A stretch of 6,017 nt of DNA from Bacillota bacterium (GTDB lineage: Bacteria; Bacillota; Clostridia; Lachnospirales; Bianqueaceae). The translations under genes and the position numbers were made by a program. Below the pieces are notes generated by a model. The model was not told the DNA's origin. It did no database searches and was given only the letters and a program-made list of their open reading frames with translations. The DNA lies in NCBI GenBank assembly GCA_017474705.1, contig JAFVHC010000255.1, positions 1 through 6,017 on the forward strand, read 5' to 3'. The first letter of the stretch is position 1. Every line of letters starts with the position of its first letter. This document shows, in pieces, positions 1-6,017 of this stretch.

Positions 1-1278
1 CCCTGGGGCGCTGTGCATGGTCTGAAATACTGGTATCACGTCGTCTCGGAGGATCTTGTCACCTGGAAGAATCTGGGCGTCTGCATCCGACCGGATACCG
101 AGTTCGATAATAAGGGAGCCTACTCTGGTTCTTCCCTGCCCATGCAGGACGAACTTTTCCTGTACTATACCGGCAATCACCGGGATGAGGACTGGACGCG
201 CATTCCTTACACCTGCTTGGTCGACCTGAAAGATAAAGGAAACCCTGTCAAAGCGGCGAAACCTTTGTTCGGGCCTGCACCAGGTTATACCGAACACCAG
301 CGGGATCCCAAGATCATCGCGAAAAACGGTCAGTTCTACATCGTGCTCGGGGCACAGAACGAGGCGAAGCAAGGCCGCGTACTGGTCTACACAGCACCGT
401 ATCCCGACCGGGACTGGGTCTTTGCCGGTGAGTTGAAAGTCCCCGGCTATGAGGATTTCGGTGATATGTGGGAATGCCCCTCCATCGAAAGCATCAGCGG
501 CCAGGACGTACTGCTTTTCTGCCCCCAGCATCTGAAGTTGGAAGGCCGGGGCGATACCGTCCATCACAACGGCTATATCCTTGGAGATATGGACTGGGAC
601 AGCCTTACGTCCACACCCCATGGGCAGTTCCATGTGCTGGACTTTGGTTTCGATTCCTACGCGGCTGAATGTGTCGCTCGCGATTCTGAAAACAACGACA
701 GCGAAGCGATCATCGCGTGGATGGGTCTGCCCGATGCCGCCTATCCGACGGATGAAGAAGATTGGCAAGGCTGTCTGACTCTGCCCCGCTCCTTGACCGT
801 CCGTGGACGCCGTCTGATCCAACAGCCGCTGACCGGACTGAAAGCTCTGCGCTGCAAAGAACTGGAACTGGTGGGAGAACCGCACACGATCGCGCTTCCG
901 AAAGCCTGCGAAGTGGAATTCATCGCCCGCGGCGGCGACGTTATGTTGTCCGTCCTCGCAAAAGAAGATGGTACCGGCGGTATCCGCATTACCTACGATG
1001 ATGAGTCAAGAGCCCTGTCCGTCGATCGTTCCGGTATGACGCGCCGTTTCCACATCGATCAAGGCGAAGTCCGTACCCGCCCGCTGCCGAAAGGCCTGCA
1101 TCACATGCGTATCTTCATCGACCATAGTTCCGTCGAGATCTTCGTCAATGATGGAGAAGCCGTATTCACCACCCGCGCTTTCCCCTTGTCTGATGAACAC
1201 GCACTGCGTCTGGAAGGTGATGCCGCCCTCCACATCTGGGAGCTCAAACCCGCAGTAAAGGACGATTTTATCATCTGA
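1..1278 (+). CDS. GH32 sucrose-6-phosphate hydrolase / beta-fructofuranosidase (ScrB/SacA type), 5' truncated
   Basis: This is a glycoside hydrolase family 32 enzyme, which cleaves the fructosyl bond of sucrose or, in PTS systems, cytoplasmic sucrose-6-phosphate. The reading frame is open from base 1 (it begins PWGAVHG) and encodes 425 visible residues ending in TGA. A GTG at 13 is internal to the conserved HGLKYWYH block, so it is not the start; the true start and the WMNDPNG nucleophile block lie upstream of the window. Visible landmarks are YSGS (residues 41-44), the transition-state RDP (R101, D102) and the ECPS block whose Glu158 is the expected acid/base. The C-terminal GH32 beta-sandwich carries IDHSSVEIF near residues 373-381. 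No signal peptide can be assessed. Whether the substrate is phosphorylated cannot be told from this sequence; no PTS gene or regulator is in view. The gene converges on the neighbouring minus-strand operon. Confidence 0.9.
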   Translation, partial: PWGAVHGLKYWYHVVSEDLVTWKNLGVCIRPDTEFDNKGAYSGSSLPMQDELFLYYTGNHRDEDWTRIPYTCLVDLKDKGNPVKAAKPLFGPAPGYTEHQRDPKIIAKNGQFYIVLGAQNEAKQGRVLVYTAPYPDRDWVFAGELKVPGYEDFGDMWECPSIESISGQDVLLFCPQHLKLEGRGDTVHHNGYILGDMDWDSLTSTPHGQFHVLDFGFDSYAAECVARDSENNDSEAIIAWMGLPDAAYPTDEEDWQGCLTLPRSLTVRGRRLIQQPLTGLKALRCKELELVGEPHTIALPKACEVEFIARGGDVMLSVLAKEDGTGGIRITYDDESRALSVDRSGMTRRFHIDQGEVRTRPLPKGLHHMRIFIDHSSVEIFVNDGEAVFTTRAFPLSDEHALRLEGDAALHIWELKPAVKDDFII

Positions 1279-1296
1279 TATATATGATTTCGAATA

Positions 1297-1389
1297 ATAA
1301 ACGATGTGCCTATAGTTGCAAACACACGCTTACTGCGCTGACGCGCAAAGATGCGTGTGTTTGTATCTATAGGCACATCCTTTGTTTAT
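1297..1389. terminator. Long inverted repeat, probable bidirectional terminator between convergent genes
   Basis: Arms 1303-1329 and 1353-1379 are complementary at 25 of 27 positions. In plus-strand RNA one of the two mismatches becomes a G-U pair; the other is U-U. In minus-strand RNA the same positions are C-A and A-A, so the plus-strand fold is slightly better. The 23-base loop holds its own small hairpin, TGCGC (1334-1338) with GCGCA (1343-1347). Outside the main arms, ATAAAC (1297-1302) can pair with GTTTAT (1384-1389) across a four-base bulge. T-rich tracts follow the stem in both directions (TTTGTTT on plus, GTTTATTATT on minus). Its position between two converging stop codons fits shared termination. 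The arms are longer than usual for an intrinsic terminator. Confidence 0.75.
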
Positions 1390-2234
1390 CAGGAATCATA
1401 TGTATCGAGGAACGAATGGTACATCCCATTCTGTTTATAGCCACGAAGCGTATCTAAATGGACGTTTTCGATGCTGCGGAAGATGTTCATGTCGACATTG
1501 TCGTTGACCTGTTTGAGATCCGCGATCAGCCGTTTGATCTCCTGGCGTTTGGAATTGCTTGCACCGTTATCGAGAAACTCGATATTGGCCGTGAAATGGC
1601 AGGCGCATTGTAAAAACGTCAGGCCGTTGTAGTCCCGCCACCGTTTGATGTCTTCCTCGCGGATGCAATACATGGGCCGGATCAGTTCCATACCTTCGAA
1701 GTTGGTGCTGTGCAGTTTGGGCATCATACCCTGGATCTGCCCGCCATACAGCATGCCCATCAGCGTAGTTTCGATCACATCGTCGAAATGATGGCCCAAC
1801 GCGATCTTATTGCAGCCCAGCTTTTTTGCATTGCTGTACAGATAGCCGCGCCGCATACGCGCGCACAGGTAGCAAGGGGATTCCGTGATCACGTCCACCG
1901 TATCGAAGATGGGTGACTCGAAAATGTTCAGAGGGATGCCCAGGATGTCCGCATTCTCTTCGATCGCACGTCGGTTCTCTTCGTTATACCCGGGATCCAT
2001 GCAAAGGAAGATCAGTTCGAAATGGACCTTGCGATGCTTTTGAAGTTCCTGGAACAGTTTTGCCATCAGCATGGAATCCTTACCGCCGGAAATGCAGACC
2101 GCGATCCGGTCTCCCTCCTGGACCAGCTGATAGTCGCGTACCGCGCGGGCAAATCGGCTGAACAGCTCTTTATGAAACTTCTTACGGATGCTCTGTTCGA
2201 TCCTCTCCTGTCGTTCTGAATATCCTGTCTCCAT
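1389..2234 (-). CDS. TtcA-like PP-loop ATPase, probable tRNA 2-thiolation enzyme
   Basis: The 281-residue protein belongs to the PP-loop ATP pyrophosphatases of the TtcA/TilS superfamily. TtcA adenylates C32 of tRNA and inserts sulfur using a [4Fe-4S] cluster. The PP-loop SGGKDS is at residues 49-54. A TtcA-like block follows: CYLCARMRRG at 121-130, with Cys121 and Cys124 spaced like the TtcA cluster cysteines, then IALGHHFDD at 144-152. A later CAC (Cys210, Cys212) could give the third ligand, but the usual CxxC there is changed to CxC. The start is the ATG at 2234, one base after the stop of the upstream flavoprotein gene. The frame stays open to 2333, but that extension lies wholly inside the flavoprotein gene and has arginine-rich, low-complexity residues, so I reject it. 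There is no strong ribosome binding site; re-initiation after the upstream stop is likely. The exact tRNA target is not proven. Confidence 0.82.
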   Translation of the reverse strand: METGYSERQERIEQSIRKKFHKELFSRFARAVRDYQLVQEGDRIAVCISGGKDSMLMAKLFQELQKHRKVHFELIFLCMDPGYNEENRRAIEENADILGIPLNIFESPIFDTVDVITESPCYLCARMRRGYLYSNAKKLGCNKIALGHHFDDVIETTLMGMLYGGQIQGMMPKLHSTNFEGMELIRPMYCIREEDIKRWRDYNGLTFLQCACHFTANIEFLDNGASNSKRQEIKRLIADLKQVNDNVDMNIFRSIENVHLDTLRGYKQNGMYHSFLDTYDS

Positions 2235-2238
2235 CTTA
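2232..2238 (-). promoter_or_regulatory. Stop-start junction (TAAGATG) coupling flavoprotein and TtcA-like genes
   Basis: On the minus strand the TAA of the flavoprotein gene (2238-2236) is followed by a single G and then the ATG of the TtcA-like gene (2234-2232). Only a weak purine run (CGAGAA) precedes it. This arrangement favours translational coupling and fixes the downstream start. Confidence 0.65.
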
Positions 2239-3150
2239 ATTCTCGTTGATGTACCGACAAGCGGCCAGCGCGGCTGTAGCACCATCCGCGATCGCCGTGG
2301 CCACCTGGCGGATCTGCTTGCTGCGGCAGTCACCGGCTACGAAGATGCCTTCCGTGCGTGTCGTGCAGGATTCATCCGAATCAAAATACCCATAAGCATT
2401 CAGATCCGCCACCTGTACGAAGGGTTCGTTCTCCGGGATCAGACCGATGGCAACGAAAGTCCCATCGCAGGGGATCGTACGGAGCTCGCCTGTCACCTTA
2501 TCTTCAGCTTCCAGACCGCAGAAACCGTTATCATCTGTCAGCAGTCGCACGATCTTTTGATTGGTGAAAGCAGTAACATTATCTTTCGCGAATAAGATGT
2601 CCTGCAGTCTCTGCTCACCGGTAAAATACGGCAGATCCTGCAGCACGATGACTTCACTGCATTTTTCGGAAAGCAGGATCGCTTCTTGCAGCGCGGAGTT
2701 GCCGCCGCCGATCATGCAGACCTTCTTGCCGGTGTAAAAATCACCATCACAAACAGCGCAGAAAGAGATGCCCTCTCCCACCAGTTCTTCTTCCTTTTCA
2801 AGACCGAGCATGCGGTGCTTGACGCCGGTCGCCAGGATGACAGCGCGGCCCTCATAGGTACTGCCCTCTTCTGTCTCGACTTCCCACAGCCCATCACCTC
2901 TGCGCACGTCGGTCACGGTCTCGACTTCGATCTCAGCTTCCTGCTCCAGGATCTGTTCCAGCATCTTTTCAGCCAGTTCATTGCCGCTGACACTGTAAAA
3001 GCCGGGATAGTTCTCTACTTTCGGAGAATGGGTGATCTGCCCGCCGAATCCGTTCTTTTCGATGACGAGTACGCTTTTTCCATTGCGGCGCGCGTACAGG
3101 GCCGCTGTCATGCCGGCAGGACCTCCGCCGACGACGATGATATCATACAT
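2236..3150 (-). CDS. trxB: Thioredoxin-reductase-like FAD flavoprotein lacking the NADPH phosphate motif
   Basis: The 304-residue protein is a low-molecular-weight thioredoxin reductase homologue, which normally passes electrons from NADPH through FAD and a CxxC pair to a thioredoxin. Domains seen in order are the N-terminal FAD Rossmann motif GGGPAG (8-13), ATG (107-109), the redox pair CAVC followed by Asp (131-135), a second dinucleotide motif GGGNSA (148-153), and the C-terminal FAD motif GDC (273-275) with RQVATA (281-286). Length is normal for the family. The oddity is that the segment equivalent to HRRxxxR reads QDLPYFT (171-177), so the arginines that bind the NADPH 2'-phosphate are gone. 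NADH or a non-nucleotide donor such as ferredoxin is therefore more likely than NADPH; the trxB symbol is by family only. The start ATG has a GGAGGAGA site six bases upstream and overlaps the end of the aldo/keto reductase gene by 8 bases. Confidence 0.9.
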   Translation of the reverse strand: MYDIIVVGGGPAGMTAALYARRNGKSVLVIEKNGFGGQITHSPKVENYPGFYSVSGNELAEKMLEQILEQEAEIEVETVTDVRRGDGLWEVETEEGSTYEGRAVILATGVKHRMLGLEKEEELVGEGISFCAVCDGDFYTGKKVCMIGGGNSALQEAILLSEKCSEVIVLQDLPYFTGEQRLQDILFAKDNVTAFTNQKIVRLLTDDNGFCGLEAEDKVTGELRTIPCDGTFVAIGLIPENEPFVQVADLNAYGYFDSDESCTTRTEGIFVAGDCRSKQIRQVATAIADGATAALAACRYINEN

Positions 3151-4087
3151 GTTCGATCTCCTCCATAGCTTCCAATGATTGTTTCAATTGTTCGATCCGA
3201 GAACACCCGACCAGCGCCAATGCGTTCAGATGCGGATCCTCCGTGATATAACGGATCACAAATCGCGAGGGACTGATCCCCTGGTTTTTCGTAGCAGAAA
3301 GCAGTCTTTGATATCTGGCGATGTTCTCTTCCGTTGCCATGAACCGGATCCGCTCCGGAAGATCCGAAAGATCCGGCGCATATCCCTTGAGGAACAAGCC
3401 GTTCCCCTGCGAAGAATATGCCATGACGGCCAGATCCATCCGGCTGTAAGCCGCATATTCCTGCGCATCCATCGTGACGAGCGTATCATCTCCGTATCCT
3501 TCAGGGAACTGCACATAACTCCAGCGCAGTTCACTTGCGGTAAAGGGAGCGATGCCTGCTGATGCGGCGAAAGCATTGGCCTCGCTGATACGGGCTGCGC
3601 GCCAGTTGGAAGCGCCGATGGCCCGGATCGGCAGCTTCCGCATCGCCTCATCCAGACTGCCCATGATATCCGATACCGGGCGGGACACATCATCACGATG
3701 CAGATAGTACAGGTCGATCTTCGGGAGTCCTAAGATCTCCACGCTGCGTTCTGCATCAAAAAGGATGTCCTCACGGGACAGCCGGCTGTGATGCATATCT
3801 TCCATCGGCGGATGTGCGCCTTTGGTCATGATGAATACTTCTTTTTCAAGACCGCGGGCCCGGACCCAGGCTCCGATCGTCCTTTCGCTCGGCGCTTCTT
3901 CGCCCGGGATCCAGGAACCATAGACACGTGCTGTGTCGATGGCATTGCCGCCCGCTTCCCAGTACAGATCCATCATCCGAAAGGCATCGTCCTGGGAGAT
4001 CATAGTGCCGAAATGTACCGAACCTAATACCAGCCGGGAGATCTTCCTCTCGGTCCCGTCTCCCATGCGGATCATTGTATACTGCAT
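3143..4087 (-). CDS. Aldo/keto reductase family oxidoreductase
   Basis: The 314-residue protein is a cytoplasmic NAD(P)H-dependent oxidoreductase of the aldo/keto reductase superfamily, a TIM barrel that reduces aldehydes or ketones. The catalytic tetrad can be read directly: Asp51 and Tyr56 in DTARVYG, Lys89 in MTKG and His130 in YYLHRDD. Further family marks are IGASNW (157-162) and a C-terminal ALVGCSRIEQL segment that sits where the cofactor phosphate is usually bound. The substrate cannot be deduced. The ATG at 4087 is chosen because the conserved fold begins within about 20 residues. The leader before it is A-rich (AAAGAAAAGAAAG) with no clear GGAGG. The gene ends by overlapping the flavoprotein start by 8 bases (ATGTATGA), so it is the first gene of a three-gene unit. 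Only 28 bases separate its start from the nrdD terminator stem. Confidence 0.88.
   Translation of the reverse strand: MQYTMIRMGDGTERKISRLVLGSVHFGTMISQDDAFRMMDLYWEAGGNAIDTARVYGSWIPGEEAPSERTIGAWVRARGLEKEVFIMTKGAHPPMEDMHHSRLSREDILFDAERSVEILGLPKIDLYYLHRDDVSRPVSDIMGSLDEAMRKLPIRAIGASNWRAARISEANAFAASAGIAPFTASELRWSYVQFPEGYGDDTLVTMDAQEYAAYSRMDLAVMAYSSQGNGLFLKGYAPDLSDLPERIRFMATEENIARYQRLLSATKNQGISPSRFVIRYITEDPHLNALALVGCSRIEQLKQSLEAMEEIEHV
3157..3164 (-). promoter_or_regulatory. Strong ribosome binding site of the flavoprotein gene
   Basis: GGAGGAGA on the minus strand lies inside the last codons of the aldo/keto reductase gene, six bases before the flavoprotein ATG. It is the best Shine-Dalgarno sequence among the starts visible in the window and supports the chosen start at 3150. 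Confidence 0.85.
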
Positions 4088-4115
4088 GTTTGTACTGCTT
4101 TCTTTTCTTTAAGGG

Positions 4116-4152
4116 AAAGGCAGCGTCCTGTGATCGCGCAGGCGCTGCCTTT
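4116..4152 (-). terminator. Hairpin terminator downstream of nrdD
   Basis: AAAGGCAGCG-T-CCTG (4116-4130) pairs with CAGGCGCTGCCTTT (4139-4152): a 14-pair stem with one bulged base and an 8-base loop. On the minus strand it begins 13 bases after the nrdD TAA, and the stem ends in TTT followed by CCCTT. That is a short, interrupted T-tract, so termination may be partial, letting some transcription run into the aldo/keto reductase gene. Confidence 0.75.
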
Positions 4153-4165
4153 ATTGGTCAAACGA

Positions 4166-6017
4166 TTATTTGTTCTTCAGCCAGCCTTTGATATCAGATA
4201 CACCGCGATACTTCTCGAAGGTATCCCCATGTACCAGGACCAGCGTCGGCGCCTGGCGGATATCGAACTTCTCGACCAGCTCGCGCTCCTCGTTGGCGTT
4301 CTTCGCCGCGTAGGACACGCCGGCTTTGCCCAGCAGCGCTTCCGCGGTGCGGCAGTTCGGGCAGGTGGGCGTCTTGAACAGGATGACGGTCTCGTCCGCT
4401 GCTTCGACACGGACCTCAGGTTCGGCAGCAACTGCCTGTACTTCCGGAACGGTATCGACCGGAGCCGGGATCGGACCGGTGTGGGACAGACGGGAGCGTC
4501 CGATGTTATAGACCTTACGATCCTTGAACTCCTGTGCTTTACCATCGTTCCAGTTCTGTACCGGACGATAGTAACCGGTGATACGGCTGTAGACCTCGGT
4601 CTTCTGGCCGCAGATCGGGCAGGTGTACTGCTCACCGGTCAGATAGCCATGATCCTTGCAGACCGAATAGGTCGGAGACATGGTGTAGTACGGCAGTTTG
4701 TAGTTTTCCGCGATCTTGCGGACCAGGTTGGCGGCCGCTTTCCAGTCCGGAAGCTTCTCGCCCAGGAAGGCATGGAAGACGGTACCGGAGGTGTACAGCG
4801 TCTGCAGATCATCCTGGATATCCAGAGCAGAGAACACGTCTTCGGTATAACCGACCGGCAGATGGGACGAATTGGTGTAATACGGAGTCCCATTCATGTT
4901 GGCGGTGATGATATCCGGATACTGCTCTTTATCATGCTTGGCGAAACGATAGGTCGTGGATTCGGCCGGTGTCGCTTCCAGGTTGTACAGATCGCCGTAC
5001 TTCTCCTGATAATCGGAGAGGCGCTCGCGCATATGATTGAGGACGTCGCGGGTGAAACGCTGGGTCTTCGGATCGGTCAGGTCGGCACGCAGCCACTTCG
5101 CGTTCAGACCGACTTCGTTCATACCGATCAGGCCGATGGTGGAGAAATGGTTGCTGAACGTGCCCAGGTACCGCTTGGTGTACGGATACAGGCCGTTCTC
5201 GAGCAGGCGGGTGATGACGGTACGCTTGGTCTTCAGAGAACGCGCGGAAATGTCCATCAAGGTGTCCAGACGCTTGAAGAAGTCCGCCTCGTCCTTCGCC
5301 AGATAGGCGATACGCGGCATATTGATGGTGACGACACCGATGGAACCGGTGGACTCACCGGAACCGAAGAAGCCACCGGACTTTTTACGCAGTTCGCGCA
5401 GGTCCAGACGCAGACGGCAGCACATGGAGCGGACATCGGACGGCTCCATATCGGAATTGATGTAGTTGGAGAAATACGGTGTGCCGTATTTGGCCGTCAT
5501 CTCGAAGAGCAGCTTGTTGTTCTCGGTCTCGGACCAGTCGAAATTGCGGGTGATGGAATAGGTGGGGATGGGATACTGGAAGCCACGGCCGTTGGCATCG
5601 CCCTCGATCATGATCTCGATGAAGGCCTTGTTGACCATATCCATTTCCTTCTGGCAGTCGCCATAGGTGAAATCCTGCTCCTTACCGCCGACAATGGCCT
5701 GCAGGTTCTTCAGATCGTTCGGAACGACCCAGTCCAGAGTGATGTTGGAGAACGGCGCCTGCGTGCCCCAGCGGGACGGGGTGTTGACACCATAGATGAA
5801 GGACTGGATGCACTGCTTGACTTCGCGCTGGCTCAGGTTGTCGATCTTGACGAACGGTGCCAGATAGGTATCGAAGGAGGAGAACGCCTGGGCGCCGGCC
5901 CATTCGTTCTGCATGATGCCGAGGAAGTTCACCATCTGGTTGCAGAGGGTGGACAGGTGGCTGGCGGGAGAGGAGGTGATCTTGCCGGGGACGCCGCCGA
6001 GGCCTTCCTGGATCAGC
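4166..6017 (-). CDS. nrdD: Anaerobic (class III) ribonucleoside-triphosphate reductase with fused C-terminal redoxin domain, 5' truncated
   Basis: NrdD reduces ribonucleoside triphosphates to deoxyribonucleotides using a glycyl radical installed by the radical-SAM activase NrdG. The frame is open to the window edge (616 visible residues, numbered from the codon at 6016); the ATG at 5935 is internal, since family sequence (GGVPGKITSSPASH) continues upstream. Any ATP-cone and the first active-site Cys lie outside. Visible landmarks are NEWAGAQAFSSFDTYLAPF (37-55), MCCRLRLD (198-205) with the likely thiyl-radical cysteine, TGSIGVVTINMPR (223-235), a zinc site from Cys453, probably His456, Cys466 and Cys469, and the radical site RITGY with Gly481. 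Unusually, about 135 residues follow the radical glycine: a Pro/Ala/Glu/Val-rich linker (about 508-541) and a thioredoxin-like domain (542-616) with CPNC (552-555) and a cis-Pro segment APT (589-591). No frameshift is seen, so this is a true fusion. No nrdG follows directly. Confidence 0.93.
   Translation of the reverse strand, partial: LIQEGLGGVPGKITSSPASHLSTLCNQMVNFLGIMQNEWAGAQAFSSFDTYLAPFVKIDNLSQREVKQCIQSFIYGVNTPSRWGTQAPFSNITLDWVVPNDLKNLQAIVGGKEQDFTYGDCQKEMDMVNKAFIEIMIEGDANGRGFQYPIPTYSITRNFDWSETENNKLLFEMTAKYGTPYFSNYINSDMEPSDVRSMCCRLRLDLRELRKKSGGFFGSGESTGSIGVVTINMPRIAYLAKDEADFFKRLDTLMDISARSLKTKRTVITRLLENGLYPYTKRYLGTFSNHFSTIGLIGMNEVGLNAKWLRADLTDPKTQRFTRDVLNHMRERLSDYQEKYGDLYNLEATPAESTTYRFAKHDKEQYPDIITANMNGTPYYTNSSHLPVGYTEDVFSALDIQDDLQTLYTSGTVFHAFLGEKLPDWKAAANLVRKIAENYKLPYYTMSPTYSVCKDHGYLTGEQYTCPICGQKTEVYSRITGYYRPVQNWNDGKAQEFKDRKVYNIGRSRLSHTGPIPAPVDTVPEVQAVAAEPEVRVEAADETVILFKTPTCPNCRTAEALLGKAGVSYAAKNANEERELVEKFDIRQAPTLVLVHGDTFEKYRGVSDIKGWLKNK
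4169..4393 (-). other. Thioredoxin/glutaredoxin-like domain at the C-terminus of NrdD
   Basis: About 75 residues read as a compact redoxin: a first beta strand (TVILFK), the active site TPTCPNC, a helix (RTAEALLGKAG), a second strand (VSYAAKNA), a helix (ERELVEKF), then IRQAPTLVLV with the expected cis-proline, a final strand and a helix ending GWLKNK. This is the size and order of NrdH/glutaredoxin-type proteins. It is in frame with NrdD and separated from the radical domain by a flexible acidic, proline-rich linker. Confidence 0.85.

Noticed and set aside
13..15. GTG at 13 as the start of the GH32 gene
   Set aside because: Family-conserved sequence (WGAVHG) runs across it and continues to the window edge, so the gene is truncated rather than starting here.
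2235..2333. N-terminal extension of the TtcA-like frame to an ATG at 2333
   Set aside because: It lies wholly within the flavoprotein coding region, has arginine- and alanine-rich residues unlike the family, and the ATG at 2234 gives a normal TtcA-type N-terminus.
2188..2595. Plus-strand 135-residue open frame
   Set aside because: It runs opposite the flavoprotein and TtcA-like genes with no family features or good ribosome site.
2686..3168. Plus-strand 160-residue open frame opposite the flavoprotein gene
   Set aside because: It is antisense to a clear conserved gene, has no recognisable motif, and is the expected shadow of a GC-rich coding strand.
4156..4161. TTGACC on the minus strand as a -35 box for the aldo/keto reductase
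   Set aside because: No acceptable -10 hexamer follows at 16-18 bases; that spacing falls in the GC-rich hairpin.
4177..4635. Minus-strand 152-residue frame overlapping the end of nrdD
   Set aside because: Its composition is dominated by Arg, Ser and Pro, the sign of an out-of-frame reading of the NrdD C-terminus, whose own frame is clearly coding.
5933..5935. ATG at 5935 as the start of nrdD
   Set aside because: The frame is open to the edge and the 27 upstream residues fit the NrdD family, with no stop and no ribosome site before the ATG.

Overview
The window looks like chromosomal DNA from an anaerobic, low-oxygen or gut-type member of the Bacillota (Firmicutes). The reasons are an oxygen-sensitive class III ribonucleotide reductase, a GGAGGAGA ribosome binding site, a ScrB/SacA-type sucrose hydrolase, a TtcA-like Fe-S protein and tightly packed genes. 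Base composition is moderately GC-rich by eye. I cannot place the genus. Nothing in it points to a phage, insertion sequence, CRISPR array or RNA gene.

Layout. On the plus strand, 1-1278 is the 3' part of a GH32 sucrose-6-phosphate hydrolase gene. It converges on the minus-strand genes across a 110-base gap filled by a long, nearly perfect inverted repeat, probably a bidirectional terminator. All remaining genes are on the minus strand. Read in the direction of transcription they are: the 3' part of nrdD (6017 to 4166), a terminator hairpin, an aldo/keto reductase (4087 to 3143), a thioredoxin-reductase-like flavoprotein (3150 to 2236) and a TtcA-like PP-loop ATPase (2234 to 1389). The last three overlap or nearly touch, with an 8-base overlap and then a 1-base gap. 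They should form one translationally coupled unit.

How the genes may work together. The most interesting gene is nrdD. After the zinc site and glycyl-radical site, the protein continues through a Pro/Ala/Glu/Val-rich linker into a complete thioredoxin/glutaredoxin-like domain with a CPNC active site. Most NrdD proteins end soon after the radical glycine. Just downstream lies a flavoprotein that keeps the thioredoxin-reductase FAD fold and CAVC redox pair but has lost the HRRxxxR motif that reads the NADPH phosphate. My inference is that the fused redoxin domain supplies electrons to this ribonucleotide reductase, and that the unusual flavoprotein, fed by NADH or another donor such as ferredoxin, may reduce it. 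The aldo/keto reductase and TtcA-like protein may be only operon neighbours. No nrdG activase gene lies directly downstream of nrdD; it could be upstream, outside the window.

Limits: both edge genes are truncated, so the GH32 nucleophile region and the NrdD N-terminus (including any ATP-cone) cannot be judged. Family assignments are from motif recognition only.
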